Positions 37,043 to 45,947 are shown, counted from the first letter of the stretch. The stretch is DNA of 64,000 bases from Bradyrhizobium sp. C9 (GCF_002532045.1 NZ_NWTG01000027.1:1-64000), one strand, 5' to 3'. The notes: generated from the sequence alone by a model not told the origin. Made by a program: numbers and translations.

Positions 37043-37245
37043 ACTGTCCGTGCCTCACCCACCCCTAGAGGGGTCGAGACGAGCGGAGCTCGCTCTTGGG
37101 TCGACGCGAATGAAATGAGCGGCGGGGTGGGGTGACGGTCTGTCCACTCGAACAGTAGCCGTGTTGAGAGATCGCCCCACCCCGGTTCGCATTTCGCTTC
37201 ATGCGAACCGACCCTCCCCCTCCAGGGGAGGGTGAAGGGCCGTTC
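37043..37245. repeat. intergenic palindromic repeat between crcB and sodB
   Basis: A stretch with several complementary arms: CGGGGTGGGG (37123-37132) with CCCCACCCCG (37175-37184), and TTCGCAT (37186-37192) with ATGCGAA close behind (37201-37207). The ends show CACCC-type and GAGGGTG-type sequence. It occupies nearly the whole gap and looks like one of this lineage's dispersed repeats; boundaries are approximate. Confidence 0.5.
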
Positions 37246-37267
37246 GTGAAAAGTGCGATCAGAATGC

Positions 37268-37867
37268 TTAGCCGGCCTTGCCGAACAGCTCGTCGACGTA
37301 ATCCCAGTTGACGAGGCTGTCGACGAACGCCTTCAGATAGTCCGGACGGCGGTTGCGGTAGTCGATGTAGTAGGAGTGCTCCCAGACGTCGACGCCGAGG
37401 ATCGGCACCGCGCCGTGGACCAGCGGGTTCTCGCCGTTCGGGGTCTTGGCGATCTCGAGCTTGCCGCCCTTGACCTGCAACCAGGCCCAGCCGGAGCCGA
37501 ACTGGCCGACGCCGGCGGCGGCGAAGTCGGTCTTGAACTTTTCGAAGCCGCCGAGATCCTCGTTGATCTTCTTCTCCAGCCGGCCGGGCAGCTTGCTGCC
37601 GCCGCCATTCGGCTTCATCCACTTCCAGAAATGGATGTGGTTGTAGTGCTGACCGGCATTGTTGAAGACGGCCGCGTTCTTGCCGAACGAGCCCTTCACG
37701 ATCTCCTCGAGGGACTTGCCTTCGAATTCGGTCCCCTTGATCGCGTTGTTGCCGTTGGTGACGTAGGCCTGGTGATGCTTGTCGTGGTGAAACTCCAGCG
37801 TTTCCTTGGACATGTAGGGCGCAAGGGCGTCGTGGGCGTAGGGCAGATCGGGTAGCGTGAAGGTCAT
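37268..37867 (-). CDS. sodB: superoxide dismutase [Fe/Mn]
   Basis: A 199-residue cytoplasmic enzyme that dismutates superoxide. The metal ligands are intact: the early HHDKHH segment, H in AGQHYNH, and the C-terminal DVWEH. The FNNAGQHYNH sequence and DVWEHSYYIDYRN favour an iron-type enzyme, though metal choice cannot be proved. ATG 37867 opens MTFTLPDLPY. A GGAAC-N17-CGTT promoter lies directly upstream, the best EcfG match in this window. The gene is divergent from a GNAT gene. Confidence 0.97.
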   Translation of the reverse strand: MTFTLPDLPYAHDALAPYMSKETLEFHHDKHHQAYVTNGNNAIKGTEFEGKSLEEIVKGSFGKNAAVFNNAGQHYNHIHFWKWMKPNGGGSKLPGRLEKKINEDLGGFEKFKTDFAAAGVGQFGSGWAWLQVKGGKLEIAKTPNGENPLVHGAVPILGVDVWEHSYYIDYRNRRPDYLKAFVDSLVNWDYVDELFGKAG

Positions 37868-37903
37868 GGGGTAATGTCCAACAGAGGGTGGGAGACTACA
37901 CTT

Positions 37904-37929
37904 AACGGGTCCCCCTTATAGAAGGTTCC
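37904..37929 (-). promoter_or_regulatory. EcfG-type general stress promoter of sodB
   Basis: On the minus strand, GGAAC (37929-37925), a 17-base spacer and CGTT (37907-37904) match the consensus GGAAC-N16/17-CGTT at every fixed position. The -10 box is 37 bases before the sodB start codon. Activation by the EcfG sigma factor and its PhyR-NepR switch is expected in rhizobia; direct binding is not shown. Confidence 0.68.
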
Positions 37930-38009
37930 ACGGCGGAGAAACACCGCATTTTCGGATCGTGTATGACAGATCGGCGCAGCCGACGGCCAAGACCCAGGGA
38001 CCTGAGACG

Positions 38010-38540
38010 ATGAGCATTGAAATCGACATTCTCAACGGAGATGCGTCGTGGCGGCGCGCCGAGCCGCTGCTCCAGGCGGTCTGGAGCCCGGATATCATGG
38101 AGAACAAGCAGTGGGCGGACATCAAATGGGCTCACGCGGATTTGCGCGTGTTTCTCGATGCGCCTGACGACGGCGGGCTCGCCTGCCACGTCGGTATCTA
38201 CTTCCGGACAATCACCTGGAATGGCCACAAGGTGCATGTCGGCGGCATCGGCGGGGTCGCGACCCGCGAGGACTGCCGGCGGCGCGGCTATGCATCGCTC
38301 GCGTTGGATGCCGCTGTGCACACCATTCGTGCCAATGACGCGGTGAAGTTTGCAATCTTATTCTGCGAGCCGCACAATTTCGCATTCTATCAGGCGCGCG
38401 GCTGGCACCCCTTCACCGGCGAAGTCACTTGCGAACAGCCCTCCGGGCAGATCCGCTTCGAAGCAATGGCACCGTTCGTCAACGACATCGTCCGCGCGCC
38501 GCGCCAGGGCAAGATCGACCTATGCGGCCTGCCGTGGTGA
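38010..38540 (+). CDS. GNAT family N-acetyltransferase
   Basis: A 176-residue acetyltransferase. Residues about 75-115 carry the acetyl-CoA-binding pattern VGGIGGVATREDCRRRGYASLALDAAV (motif A, R-x-x-G-x-A), and FYQARGWHPFTGEV is the usual motif B. The substrate is not evident; aminoglycoside-type and amino-acid-type members have similar sequences. The ATG at 38010 (MSIEIDILNGDASW) is preferred over an upstream in-frame ATG at 37959, because the latter would overlap the sodB promoter region. Confidence 0.88.
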   Translation: MSIEIDILNGDASWRRAEPLLQAVWSPDIMENKQWADIKWAHADLRVFLDAPDDGGLACHVGIYFRTITWNGHKVHVGGIGGVATREDCRRRGYASLALDAAVHTIRANDAVKFAILFCEPHNFAFYQARGWHPFTGEVTCEQPSGQIRFEAMAPFVNDIVRAPRQGKIDLCGLPW

Positions 38541-38676
38541 CCCCTGCATGGGCGCGGGTGGCGAGCATTAGCTCGAACACGTAACATGTCGATCATCATT
38601 TATTGATTGTGAGCCTGGTTCACTGGCGTCGAATTGCAGTGCCCCCCTCCCCCACTTGCGAAGTGAGCCGTGACGC

Positions 38677-40062
38677 ATGACCATCGACGCCTCGATCGAC
38701 GAGATCAACTCGACCGCGGCCACGCCTGCGGTACCGGTCGATCATCTGCTGACGGCGCCGATCCTGCCGACGCTGCTGCGGCTGGCGGTCCCCAACACCA
38801 TCGCGATGTTCGGCTCGACCTTGGTCGCAGTCGCCGAGACCTCTTACATCGGCCGGCTCGGCACCGAGCCGCTGGCCGGCATCGCGCTGGTGTTTCCGTT
38901 CGCAATGCTGACACAGATGATGTCGGCCGGCGCGATGGGCGGCGGCGTCTCGTCGGCAATCAGCCGCGCGCTCGGCGCTGGCGACCGCGACCGCGCTGCC
39001 GACCTGGCACTGCATGCGGCGATCATCGGCGCCTGTGCCGGGTTGTTCTTCACCGTGATGATGCTCGGCTTCGGCCGCGACTTCTATGCGCTGCTCGGCG
39101 GACGCGGCGGCGTGCTCGAGCAGTCGACGCATTACTCGCAGGTGCTGTTCTCCGGCGCGATCTCGATCTGGCTGGTCAACACGCTCGCCTCTGTCGTGCG
39201 CGGCACCGGCGACATGCGCGTCCCCTCGATGACGCTGATCACCGTGTCGATGATCCAGATCGCGGTCGGCGGCGTGTTCGGCCTCGGGCTGTTCGGCATG
39301 CCGAGCCTTGGCATGCGCGGCGTCGCCGCGGGCCAGCTCACGGCCTTTACGTGCGGTGCGATCTTCCTCGCCTGGTATCTCGCCTCCGGCCGCAGCCGGT
39401 TGAAGCTCGACTTCGCCGCCTTCAGCTTCCAGCGCGCGATGTTCCTCGACATCCTCAAAGTCGGCGCGATCTCCTGCCTGTCGCCGTTGCAGAGCGTTCT
39501 GACGATCCTGATCTTCACCAAGATCCTGGCGGGCTTCGGTACCGAGACCTTGGCCGGATATGGTATGGGCTCGCGGCTGGAATTCCTGCTGATCCCGATC
39601 GCATTCGCGGTCGGCGTCGCCTCGGTGCCGATGGTCGGCATGGCAATCGGCGCCGGACTCGTCACACGGGCCCGCAAGGTGGCGTGGACCGCCGGCACGG
39701 TTGCCGGACTTGTCGTCGGATTGGTCGGATTCGTGGTCGCACTGAAGCCGACGCTGTGGATTGCGCTGTTCACCACCGACCCCGGCGTGACTGCCGCCGC
39801 CTCGTCCTATTTCGCGCTGGCCGGCCCGGGATTCGGCTTCTTCGGTGTCGGCGTCTGCCTGTATTTTTCCTCGCAAGGCGCGGCCAAGGTCGGCGGCCCG
39901 GTGCTGGCCGGGACCATCCGCCTGCTGCTGGTCGGCATCGGCGGCTGGTGGCTCGCCGCCGCGAGCGCCCCGGCATGGACGCTGTTTGCGCTGGTCGGAG
40001 CTGCGATGGTGGCATTCGGCCTCGCCACCATCGTCTCGATCAGGCTGACTCGCTGGGGCTAG
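38677..40062 (+). CDS. MATE family multidrug exporter
   Basis: A 461-residue membrane protein with about 12 spans in two related halves, typical of multidrug and toxin extrusion carriers. The first helix carries APILPTLLRLAVPNTIAMFG and the YIGRLGTEPLAG sequence characteristic of MATE proteins. It likely exchanges protons or sodium for organic cations. The preceding GNAT gene ends 136 bases earlier; co-transcription is unclear. The substrate cannot be named. Confidence 0.93.
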   Translation: MTIDASIDEINSTAATPAVPVDHLLTAPILPTLLRLAVPNTIAMFGSTLVAVAETSYIGRLGTEPLAGIALVFPFAMLTQMMSAGAMGGGVSSAISRALGAGDRDRAADLALHAAIIGACAGLFFTVMMLGFGRDFYALLGGRGGVLEQSTHYSQVLFSGAISIWLVNTLASVVRGTGDMRVPSMTLITVSMIQIAVGGVFGLGLFGMPSLGMRGVAAGQLTAFTCGAIFLAWYLASGRSRLKLDFAAFSFQRAMFLDILKVGAISCLSPLQSVLTILIFTKILAGFGTETLAGYGMGSRLEFLLIPIAFAVGVASVPMVGMAIGAGLVTRARKVAWTAGTVAGLVVGLVGFVVALKPTLWIALFTTDPGVTAAASSYFALAGPGFGFFGVGVCLYFSSQGAAKVGGPVLAGTIRLLLVGIGGWWLAAASAPAWTLFALVGAAMVAFGLATIVSIRLTRWG

Positions 40063-40255
40063 ACCCGGAGGGCCGGGGCTCGCGTTGCGCTTTCGGACGC
40101 GGCAAGACGCCGCCGCCCTTCCGAGCCTTGCCGGAGCATGGCGGCCTCGGAAAAAACTGAAAAATTTTTCGGATCGCGCCCGCCCGATTGCGCGATTATT
40201 ACATTGCAGAAATCTTTCGACTTGTTATGCAGGCCGGCCTCTTGGGGAATGAGCC

Positions 40256-40699
40256 ATGGCCTGCAGACTGGGATTCGTGATCGCAATCATCGCGACGGCA
40301 CTTGCTGTGCCTGCCGCGCATGCGCAAAGCGCGCCTGAGCCTTTCGGCGTCTGGCAGACCCAGGCGGGCGACGCCCGCGTCAAGGTCAGCAAATGCGGTG
40401 GCGGCATCTGCGGCGTGGTGGTGAGCCTGCGCGACCCGATCGATCCGATGACCGGCAAGCCGCAGGTCGACAACAAGAATCCCAATCCGTCGCTGGCCAG
40501 CCGGCCGATCATCGGGCTGCCGCTGTTCTCCGGCATGCAGCCGGTTGCCGCAGGCAAATGGTCGGGCCAGATCTACAATGCCGACGATGGCGGCACCTAT
40601 GCGAGCAGCATCTCGGTCACCGGCGAGAGCACGCTGCGCGTCGAAGGCTGCGTCGGCGCGCTGTGCGGCGGCGAGACCTGGACGCGGGTGGGACGGTAA
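40256..40699 (+). CDS. DUF2147 exported protein
   Basis: A 147-residue protein with a signal peptide (about 1-24, AHAQSA) and a DUF2147 domain (PF09917): PEPFGVWQTQAGDARVKVSK then GGICGVVVSLRDP and the closing RVEGCVGALCGGE. The cysteine pairs in the middle and end could form disulfides. Function unknown; periplasmic or lipoprotein-like location is likely. The promoter region (40063-40255) has an A/T-rich patch at 40150-40200. Confidence 0.88.
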   Translation: MACRLGFVIAIIATALAVPAAHAQSAPEPFGVWQTQAGDARVKVSKCGGGICGVVVSLRDPIDPMTGKPQVDNKNPNPSLASRPIIGLPLFSGMQPVAAGKWSGQIYNADDGGTYASSISVTGESTLRVEGCVGALCGGETWTRVGR

Positions 40700-40770
40700 A
40701 GGCCGGCCGGGATTTTTCCCTCACCTCTCCCGCTTGCGGATGTGAGCAGAGTCCCCGATGTTGCAACAAC

Positions 40771-41919
40771 TCACACCGCGCGTGTCTTCAGTACGGTGGC
40801 GGCCGAGGCGTAGCCGCCGCGGGCGCCGTCGATGAAGTGGACGTGATCGGCGCGCATCACAGACGGGGTGAAGCAGGTCATCATCGCGGCATCCTGCTCG
40901 TGCAGGCCGTAGCGCACGACGCCCTGTGCCGCGGCGGCGACCAGGCGCTGCTCGAGCTCGGCGGCGAGTTCCGGCGTGCAATCCAGGATCATGCGCAGGC
41001 CGTCGTCGAACTTGCGGAAGTCGGAATTCTCGACCAGCTGCCGCACATAGTTTTTCGGCACGAATTTGCCGACCGGGATATTGAATCGCATCAGCGTATA
41101 GGCCCACAGCGTGAACGCGAGCACCGTGGCACGACGCAGTGCCAGCGAGCCGCCGCGCCGTGCACGCGCCTCGTACTCCATCCCCTGCGGCGGCCAGCGC
41201 AGCGGCGGGCCATTTGCAGGCACCGGCCGTCCAGCCTCCGGGCTCTTCTCGACCAGCACGACGATGTCTTCGATCACCTTGCGGAAGGCAGCGGGATCGG
41301 CGTCCTTGGCGGGCAACACCAGCACTGAGAGGATGACACCGCGCACTGAGGGCATCACCTCGAAGCGGCAGGACAGGCCGGACAGATCGGGTTGCGTGCC
41401 TTCAGACGCCGGCTCGACAGCAAACGCGCCGCGCTTCATCGCGGCATCGGCAAACGCAAGACCGCCGCCGGAGAACATCGCATAGGACAGATTGGCCGAC
41501 GGCCCGAAGCGCGCGACGCGGACGTCGGCGCCCGCCGCGCGGATCGCCGACATCGGCACCAGCGCCACCCTCAGCACGAGGTCAAGATCATTGCGCACCC
41601 AGCGTGCGGTCGCAGCCAGCGCCTCGCGCGCTTTGTCGAGATCGGCGGGCGCGACCGCAAAGCTCGCGCCATCGCCGCCGAACACGAAGGGGAATTCGCG
41701 GCCATCCAGCGCATTGGTGACTGAGGCAACCACCGCGGCGCCGGCCATATTGACCGCCTTGTAGCGCTGCGCCGCGATCGCCTTGGTCGACTCGACGATA
41801 TCGGCGACCCCGACCGTCCAGTCATCGGGCAGCGGCGCGTACAGCGCCGGATCCATCAGGCGCGCGAATCCGCGAAACACCGGAATGCCGCCGTAGAAGA
41901 CCTCGCTGCCGCCAGCCAT
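40771..41919 (-). CDS. DUF3095 protein (possible nucleotide-cyclase relative)
   Basis: A 382-residue protein of family DUF3095. The first half (about 35-130) has WTVGVADIVESTKAIA and FPFVFGGDGASFAVAP, a DI...GGDG pattern like the metal-binding strands of class III cyclases or GGDEF proteins. The second half contains RADHVHFIDGARGG. Whether it has cyclase activity is unknown. ATG 41919 opens MAGGSEVFYGGI. There is no operon partner; it is convergent with the DUF2147 gene. Confidence 0.82.
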   Translation of the reverse strand: MAGGSEVFYGGIPVFRGFARLMDPALYAPLPDDWTVGVADIVESTKAIAAQRYKAVNMAGAAVVASVTNALDGREFPFVFGGDGASFAVAPADLDKAREALAATARWVRNDLDLVLRVALVPMSAIRAAGADVRVARFGPSANLSYAMFSGGGLAFADAAMKRGAFAVEPASEGTQPDLSGLSCRFEVMPSVRGVILSVLVLPAKDADPAAFRKVIEDIVVLVEKSPEAGRPVPANGPPLRWPPQGMEYEARARRGGSLALRRATVLAFTLWAYTLMRFNIPVGKFVPKNYVRQLVENSDFRKFDDGLRMILDCTPELAAELEQRLVAAAAQGVVRYGLHEQDAAMMTCFTPSVMRADHVHFIDGARGGYASAATVLKTRAV

Positions 41920-42017
41920 CGCAACGCCGTGTTGTGTTCGTCTGTTACGAAACTCTCTAGCAGATACGGCGCAGATTGGGACGGGGTTTTGAAAGCGCAG
42001 CCCGAGCGGAGCTAGGT

Positions 42018-42064
42018 CCCGTCACCCCCGCGCAACGGCTTCGCCGTTGCGCGGGGGTGACGGG
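42018..42064. repeat. very strong intergenic hairpin (22-bp perfect stem)
   Basis: The arms 42018-42039 and 42043-42064 are perfectly complementary over 22 base pairs, closed by a three-base loop (TTC) inside a GGC-TTC-GCC context. It lies downstream of htpG (minus strand) and upstream of the DUF3095 gene. Such a stem would stop or stabilise either transcript. It looks like a REP-type repeat rather than a simple terminator, because no T run follows. Confidence 0.9.
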
Positions 42065-42068
42065 GATG

Positions 42069-42092
42069 GGGCGCGACGAGCGCGTCGCGCCC
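42069..42092 (-). terminator. second hairpin at the htpG stop codon
   Basis: GGGCGCGACG (42069-42078) and CGTCGCGCCC (42083-42092) form a perfect 10-bp stem with loop AGCG. It touches the htpG stop codon (42092-42094). With the larger hairpin next to it, the htpG transcript would end in two stacked stems. Confidence 0.6.
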
Positions 42093-43957
42093 TACTTCCC
42101 CAATCCCCGCAGCACGAGCTGGTTCATGCGGCTGGCGAATGCGGCCGGGTCGTCGGGCATCTCGCCGTCGAGGATCTGCGCCTGCTCGAACAGCAGGAGC
42201 GACAGGTCCTTCGCCTGCGCGGTGTCGGCCGCGAGAGCTGCGACCAGCGGATGGCGCAAATTGATCTCGAGGATCGGCTTGGTGATCTCGCCGCGGTTCT
42301 GCTGGGCGAGCAGCCGCTCCAGCGCGCGGTCGCGCGCGTCGCCGCCGGCGACCAGGCAGGACGCGCTCGCGGTCAGCCGCTGCGAGGCGCGGACATCCGA
42401 GACGCGCTCGCCGAGCGCATCCTTGATCAAGGCGATCGTGGTCGCGGCATCGGCTTGCGGCTCGTCCTTCTTGTCTTCAGACTTGTCATCGGCGAGCGGG
42501 ATCAGGCCGAAATCGACGTCACCCTGGCTCAGCGACTTCAGCGGCTTGCCGCCGAACTCGAGCGGCGCCGAAGTCCAGAACGCATCGACGGGATCGGTCA
42601 GCAGCAGCACCTCGATGCCGCGGGCGCGCGCCGATTCCAGCTTCGGATTCGACTTCAGCCGCTCGACGCTGTCGCCGACCAGATAATAGATCTCGGTCTG
42701 GTTCGGCTTGAAGTCGTCGACGACCTGCTTCAGCGAGCGCTTCTCACCCGACGTCGTGGTGAAGCGCGCCAGCGCCAGCAGCTTCTCGCGACGCTCGAAG
42801 TCCTCCCACAGGCCTTCCTTGATGACCGGGCCGAATGCGTCCCAGATTTTCGTAAAGGTCTCCGGCTCCTTTTCGCCGAGTTGCTCCAGCTCGCCGATGA
42901 CACGGCTGGTGACGGCCTTGCGGATCTGCGCGAGCTGCGGATTGTTCTGCAGCATCTCGCGCGAGATGTTGAGCGGGAGGTCCTCGCTGTCGATCACGCC
43001 GCGGATGAAGCGCAAGTACGCGGGCAGCAGTTCGGCATCGTCGGCGATGAAGACGCGGCGGACATAGAGCTTGACCTTGCCCTTGCGCTCGACCTGGAAC
43101 AGATCGAACGGTTTCTGCGACGGTGCGAACAGCAGCACGGCATAGGACTGCCGGCCCTCGGCCCGGTAGTGCAGCGTCATCGCCGGCTCGTCAAACGCGC
43201 CCGCGATCTGCTTGTAGGCCTGCGCATAGTCTTCCGGCTTGAGCTCGGATTTCGAGCGCTGCCATAGCGCGCTCGCCGAATTGATCTGGCGCGGCTCGCC
43301 CTCCTCCGACACCAGGAGGATCGGAAACTGGATGTTGTCGGAATATTCGCGGACGATGCGCTCGATCTCGTAAGCCTCGAGATATTTGGCGGCCTCCGGC
43401 TTCAGATGCAGCACGATCTCCGTGCCGCGCGTGACGCGCTTGGTAGCCTCCTCGCTCGCTGGCGCGATCTCGAAGCCGCTGCCGCCTTCCGACGTCCACA
43501 CCCACACTTCGTCGCTGCCGGCGCGGCGGCTGGTAACGACGATCTTTTCGGCGACCATGAAGGCGGCATAGAAGCCGACACCGAACTGGCCGATCAGATT
43601 GGCGCCGTCCTTGGCTTCCGTCAGCTTCGACAGGAACGACTTGGTGCCGGAGCGCGCGATGGTGCCGAGATTGTCGATCAGCTCGGCCCGCTCCATGCCG
43701 ATGCCGGTATCGACCACGGACAGCGTATTGGCCGCCTTGTTCGGGACGATCCTGATCTCGGGCGGCGTGCCGTCGGTGATCAGGCCGGGATTGGCGATCG
43801 CCTCATAGCGCAACTTGTCGCAGGCGTCCGACGCGTTGGAGATCAGCTCGCGCAGGAAGATATCGGTCTCGGAATAGACCGAATGCACCATCAGGTGCAG
43901 CAATTCGGCAACCTCGGCCTGGAACGGCTGGGATTCGGCGGCGGCAGTTGTGGTCAT
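42092..43957 (-). CDS. htpG: heat-shock chaperone HtpG (Hsp90)
   Basis: A 621-residue chaperone of the GHKL ATPase superfamily. The nucleotide-binding motifs are SNASDACDKLRYEAI, VVDTGIGM and GQFGVGFYAAFM near residues 35-130. The central client-binding and C-terminal dimer domains follow. ATG 43957 is used (MTTTAAAESQPFQ); longer in-frame translation upstream is not supported. A sigma-32-like promoter may lie just upstream. HtpG helps refold proteins and often becomes important at raised temperature. Confidence 0.97.
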   Translation of the reverse strand: MTTTAAAESQPFQAEVAELLHLMVHSVYSETDIFLRELISNASDACDKLRYEAIANPGLITDGTPPEIRIVPNKAANTLSVVDTGIGMERAELIDNLGTIARSGTKSFLSKLTEAKDGANLIGQFGVGFYAAFMVAEKIVVTSRRAGSDEVWVWTSEGGSGFEIAPASEEATKRVTRGTEIVLHLKPEAAKYLEAYEIERIVREYSDNIQFPILLVSEEGEPRQINSASALWQRSKSELKPEDYAQAYKQIAGAFDEPAMTLHYRAEGRQSYAVLLFAPSQKPFDLFQVERKGKVKLYVRRVFIADDAELLPAYLRFIRGVIDSEDLPLNISREMLQNNPQLAQIRKAVTSRVIGELEQLGEKEPETFTKIWDAFGPVIKEGLWEDFERREKLLALARFTTTSGEKRSLKQVVDDFKPNQTEIYYLVGDSVERLKSNPKLESARARGIEVLLLTDPVDAFWTSAPLEFGGKPLKSLSQGDVDFGLIPLADDKSEDKKDEPQADAATTIALIKDALGERVSDVRASQRLTASASCLVAGGDARDRALERLLAQQNRGEITKPILEINLRHPLVAALAADTAQAKDLSLLLFEQAQILDGEMPDDPAAFASRMNQLVLRGLGK

Positions 43958-43994
43958 GCAGAAACTCGGGCAAACGGTAAGTGGCGGGAAAGCC

Positions 43995-44025
43995 CTGATA
44001 TAGCGCGATCGCGCCGCCTGGCAAG
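43995..44025 (-). promoter_or_regulatory. possible sigma-32-like promoter for htpG
   Basis: On the minus strand, CTTGCC (44025-44020), 15 bases, then GCTATATCAG (44004-43995). The pattern resembles the alphaproteobacterial heat-shock consensus CTTGNC ... CYTATNTNNG with one mismatch in the -10 box, but the spacing is slightly short. It lies 38 bases before the ATG. Confidence 0.3.
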
Positions 44026-44043
44026 ACGAGCCGGGGGGAACCG

Positions 44044-44850
44044 TCAGTCCGAGATCGCCGCGAGATAGCGTTCGACCGAACGGTCGAACGCCGCCTTGGC
44101 ATCGGCTGCGATGTTCTTGCCCCACCAGGCGCCGTAGATCCGATCATAAGCCAGCGGCGCGACCGTGCGCGCGATGCGGCGAACTGCTATGGCGTTGAGC
44201 GGGATGTAGTTCGGGTAGGAATACATGAAGCTGACCGAGCGGCGGTCCATCGCCACCATCGCAATGTCGCCGGTCAGGAGCGCACCGCGCCCGTCCGCGC
44301 CCTTGCGCCAATGCAGCATGGTGGCGCCGGCGAAATGCCCGCCGCCGCGCACCAGGAGAATGTCGTCGGAGATGCGATGGCTGTCGCCCTGCCACGGCAC
44401 GATCGACGAGTAGGGCCGCGTCACCCATTGCGCGTCGTCGCCGTGCAGATAGACCGGCGCATCGTCGAACGCCGCACTCCAGTCGGCGACGGCGCCATAA
44501 TAATGCGGATGCGAGATCGCGATCACCTTCAGCCCACCGAGCGAGTGGACATGCGCGATCGCCTCGGGCGTGGCCAGCGGCACGCAGTCCCACATCACGC
44601 AGCCGCCGCGATCCGGCACCAAGAGCGCGCGCTGCCCGATTGCAAAGGACGGCTCGAGCGCCAATCCAACGAGGCCGAGATCGTCGCGCCAGACCAGCCG
44701 ATGCCGTTGCGCGAGCTCCTCGCGCGTCAGCCACGCCTGCCCTTTCCAGTTCACATATTGCCGCTCGTCTTCGCAGATCGGGCAGCACGGTGGCGGCACC
44801 GCGGTTTCAGGAAATTGCGCGCCGCATTGTTCGCAGGTCCAGAGAGGCAT
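44044..44850 (-). CDS. MBL-fold hydrolase with N-terminal zinc ribbon
   Basis: A 268-residue protein. The N-terminal CEQC ... CPIC pairs (C6, C9, C23, C26) look like a small zinc-ribbon. The metallo-beta-lactamase-type domain (about 50-260) contains SHPHYYGAVADW, GGGHFAGATMLHW and LLTGDIA. The first motif has H114-P-H116 but lacks the usual D-H pair of HxHxDH, so metal binding may be altered. No substrate can be named. ATG 44850 is preferred over a GTG at 44859. It is 60 bases downstream of the AraC gene and on the same strand. Confidence 0.85.
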   Translation of the reverse strand: MPLWTCEQCGAQFPETAVPPPCCPICEDERQYVNWKGQAWLTREELAQRHRLVWRDDLGLVGLALEPSFAIGQRALLVPDRGGCVMWDCVPLATPEAIAHVHSLGGLKVIAISHPHYYGAVADWSAAFDDAPVYLHGDDAQWVTRPYSSIVPWQGDSHRISDDILLVRGGGHFAGATMLHWRKGADGRGALLTGDIAMVAMDRRSVSFMYSYPNYIPLNAIAVRRIARTVAPLAYDRIYGAWWGKNIAADAKAAFDRSVERYLAAISD

Positions 44851-44910
44851 TGAGACCACAGGTGTTGGATTGAAGCTGGTGCCCTGATCTACGCCAGCAG
44901 CGCAACGCGT

Positions 44911-45894
44911 TCAATGCCGGCGCCCCAGTTCCATCTGCATCTCCGCCGGTGCTGCACCAAACTTGCGGCGGAACGCGCGGTGGAAATAGGACAGGTCGTT
45001 GAAGCCGACCGTATAGGCGATGTCGCTGACCTTGCGGCCGGCGCCCTGCGCGTGCAGCAGCAGCCGGCGCGCCAGCAGCAGGCGCTGCTCCAGGACATAT
45101 TCCGAGAACGTGGTCCCTTCGGCCGCGAACAGGCGTTGCGCCTGACGTGTGCTCAGCGCATTCGCCCTTGCTATGACCTCGATCGTGAGCTTGCCATTGT
45201 CGAGGTTCTTCAGGATGTCGGCCTTCATCAGATCGAGCCGCACCTTCGCCACGCCGTCGCGCGCGGCCGGTTCCTTCTGCTCCGTGCTGCCGCCGAGCAC
45301 GAGGCCGACCAGATCGGCCAAATGATGCGCCGCCGCCTGTTGGCCCGGCACATCGAGATCGCCGGCCAGCTCGGTGCAGAGCGCGGAATAGCGCTCGATC
45401 ATCGCGCTCAACGCCGGCTCGCGGCCGAGCGTCCGCGCGAGCTGCGTTTCCGCCATGGGGGCGACCTGGAGCAGGAGGCGCCGCGGAAACCGCGTCGTGG
45501 TAAAGCTGCCGGACTGGGTGAGATCGGCGGTGCCGACGATATTCATCTCGGTGAGGCACATCTGGCCGCGCTCAAGCTCGATCGCCGTGCTGCCCTGTGT
45601 GACCTGCACCAAGCCGCGCGTCGCGAAGATCAGAACGAGGTCGTCGCAACCGTCATCCAGAAGCGCGCGGGTGCGGGCAAAACGGGCCGAGCCGCCGCGT
45701 GGCGTCGCGATCGCGACCGTATGCAGCAGCGTGAATTCATTGTGGCAATCGATGCGGTTGTCGTCGGTCGGTCCGACGTCGAGCCGGCAGAAGCCGCGGC
45801 AAATGCCCTCGCGCCAGGCCTCATAGGCCGGCCCCTTCGCCAGCCCGCGATGGAAAATCGAGAAACGGTTGGGCACCTGTGTCTCGGACATCAT
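44911..45894 (-). CDS. AraC family transcriptional regulator
   Basis: A 327-residue regulator with an N-terminal cupin-like sensing part (about 50-180, typical AraC-binding-like domain) and a C-terminal double helix-turn-helix (about 230-325). The second helix pair contains VSDIAYTVGFNDLSYFHRAFRRKFG, the AraC signature. It is divergent from a small ECF sigma factor gene, and the MBL-fold gene follows it. The inducer is unknown. Confidence 0.92.
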   Translation of the reverse strand: MMSETQVPNRFSIFHRGLAKGPAYEAWREGICRGFCRLDVGPTDDNRIDCHNEFTLLHTVAIATPRGGSARFARTRALLDDGCDDLVLIFATRGLVQVTQGSTAIELERGQMCLTEMNIVGTADLTQSGSFTTTRFPRRLLLQVAPMAETQLARTLGREPALSAMIERYSALCTELAGDLDVPGQQAAAHHLADLVGLVLGGSTEQKEPAARDGVAKVRLDLMKADILKNLDNGKLTIEVIARANALSTRQAQRLFAAEGTTFSEYVLEQRLLLARRLLLHAQGAGRKVSDIAYTVGFNDLSYFHRAFRRKFGAAPAEMQMELGRRH

Positions 45895-45921
45895 CCGTGC
45901 TCCGAAAGCGCGATCGATCGA

Positions 45922-45947
45922 AACGAGGCGACGAACGATCGCGTTCT
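45922..45947 (-). promoter_or_regulatory. weak EcfG-like promoter upstream of the AraC gene
   Basis: On the minus strand, AGAAC (45947-45943), 17 bases, CGTT (45925-45922), one mismatch from GGAAC-N17-CGTT. It is 28 bases before the AraC start. Similar near-matches arise by chance, so support is limited. Confidence 0.25.

Noticed and set aside
37004..37267. Fluoride riboswitch before crcB
   Set aside because: The upstream region was read for the conserved riboswitch core, and only palindromic repeat sequence was found.
41923..41948. EcfG-like promoter before the DUF3095 gene
   Set aside because: The -10 box would lie only about four bases from the start codon and the -35 box has a mismatch, so a chance match is more likely.
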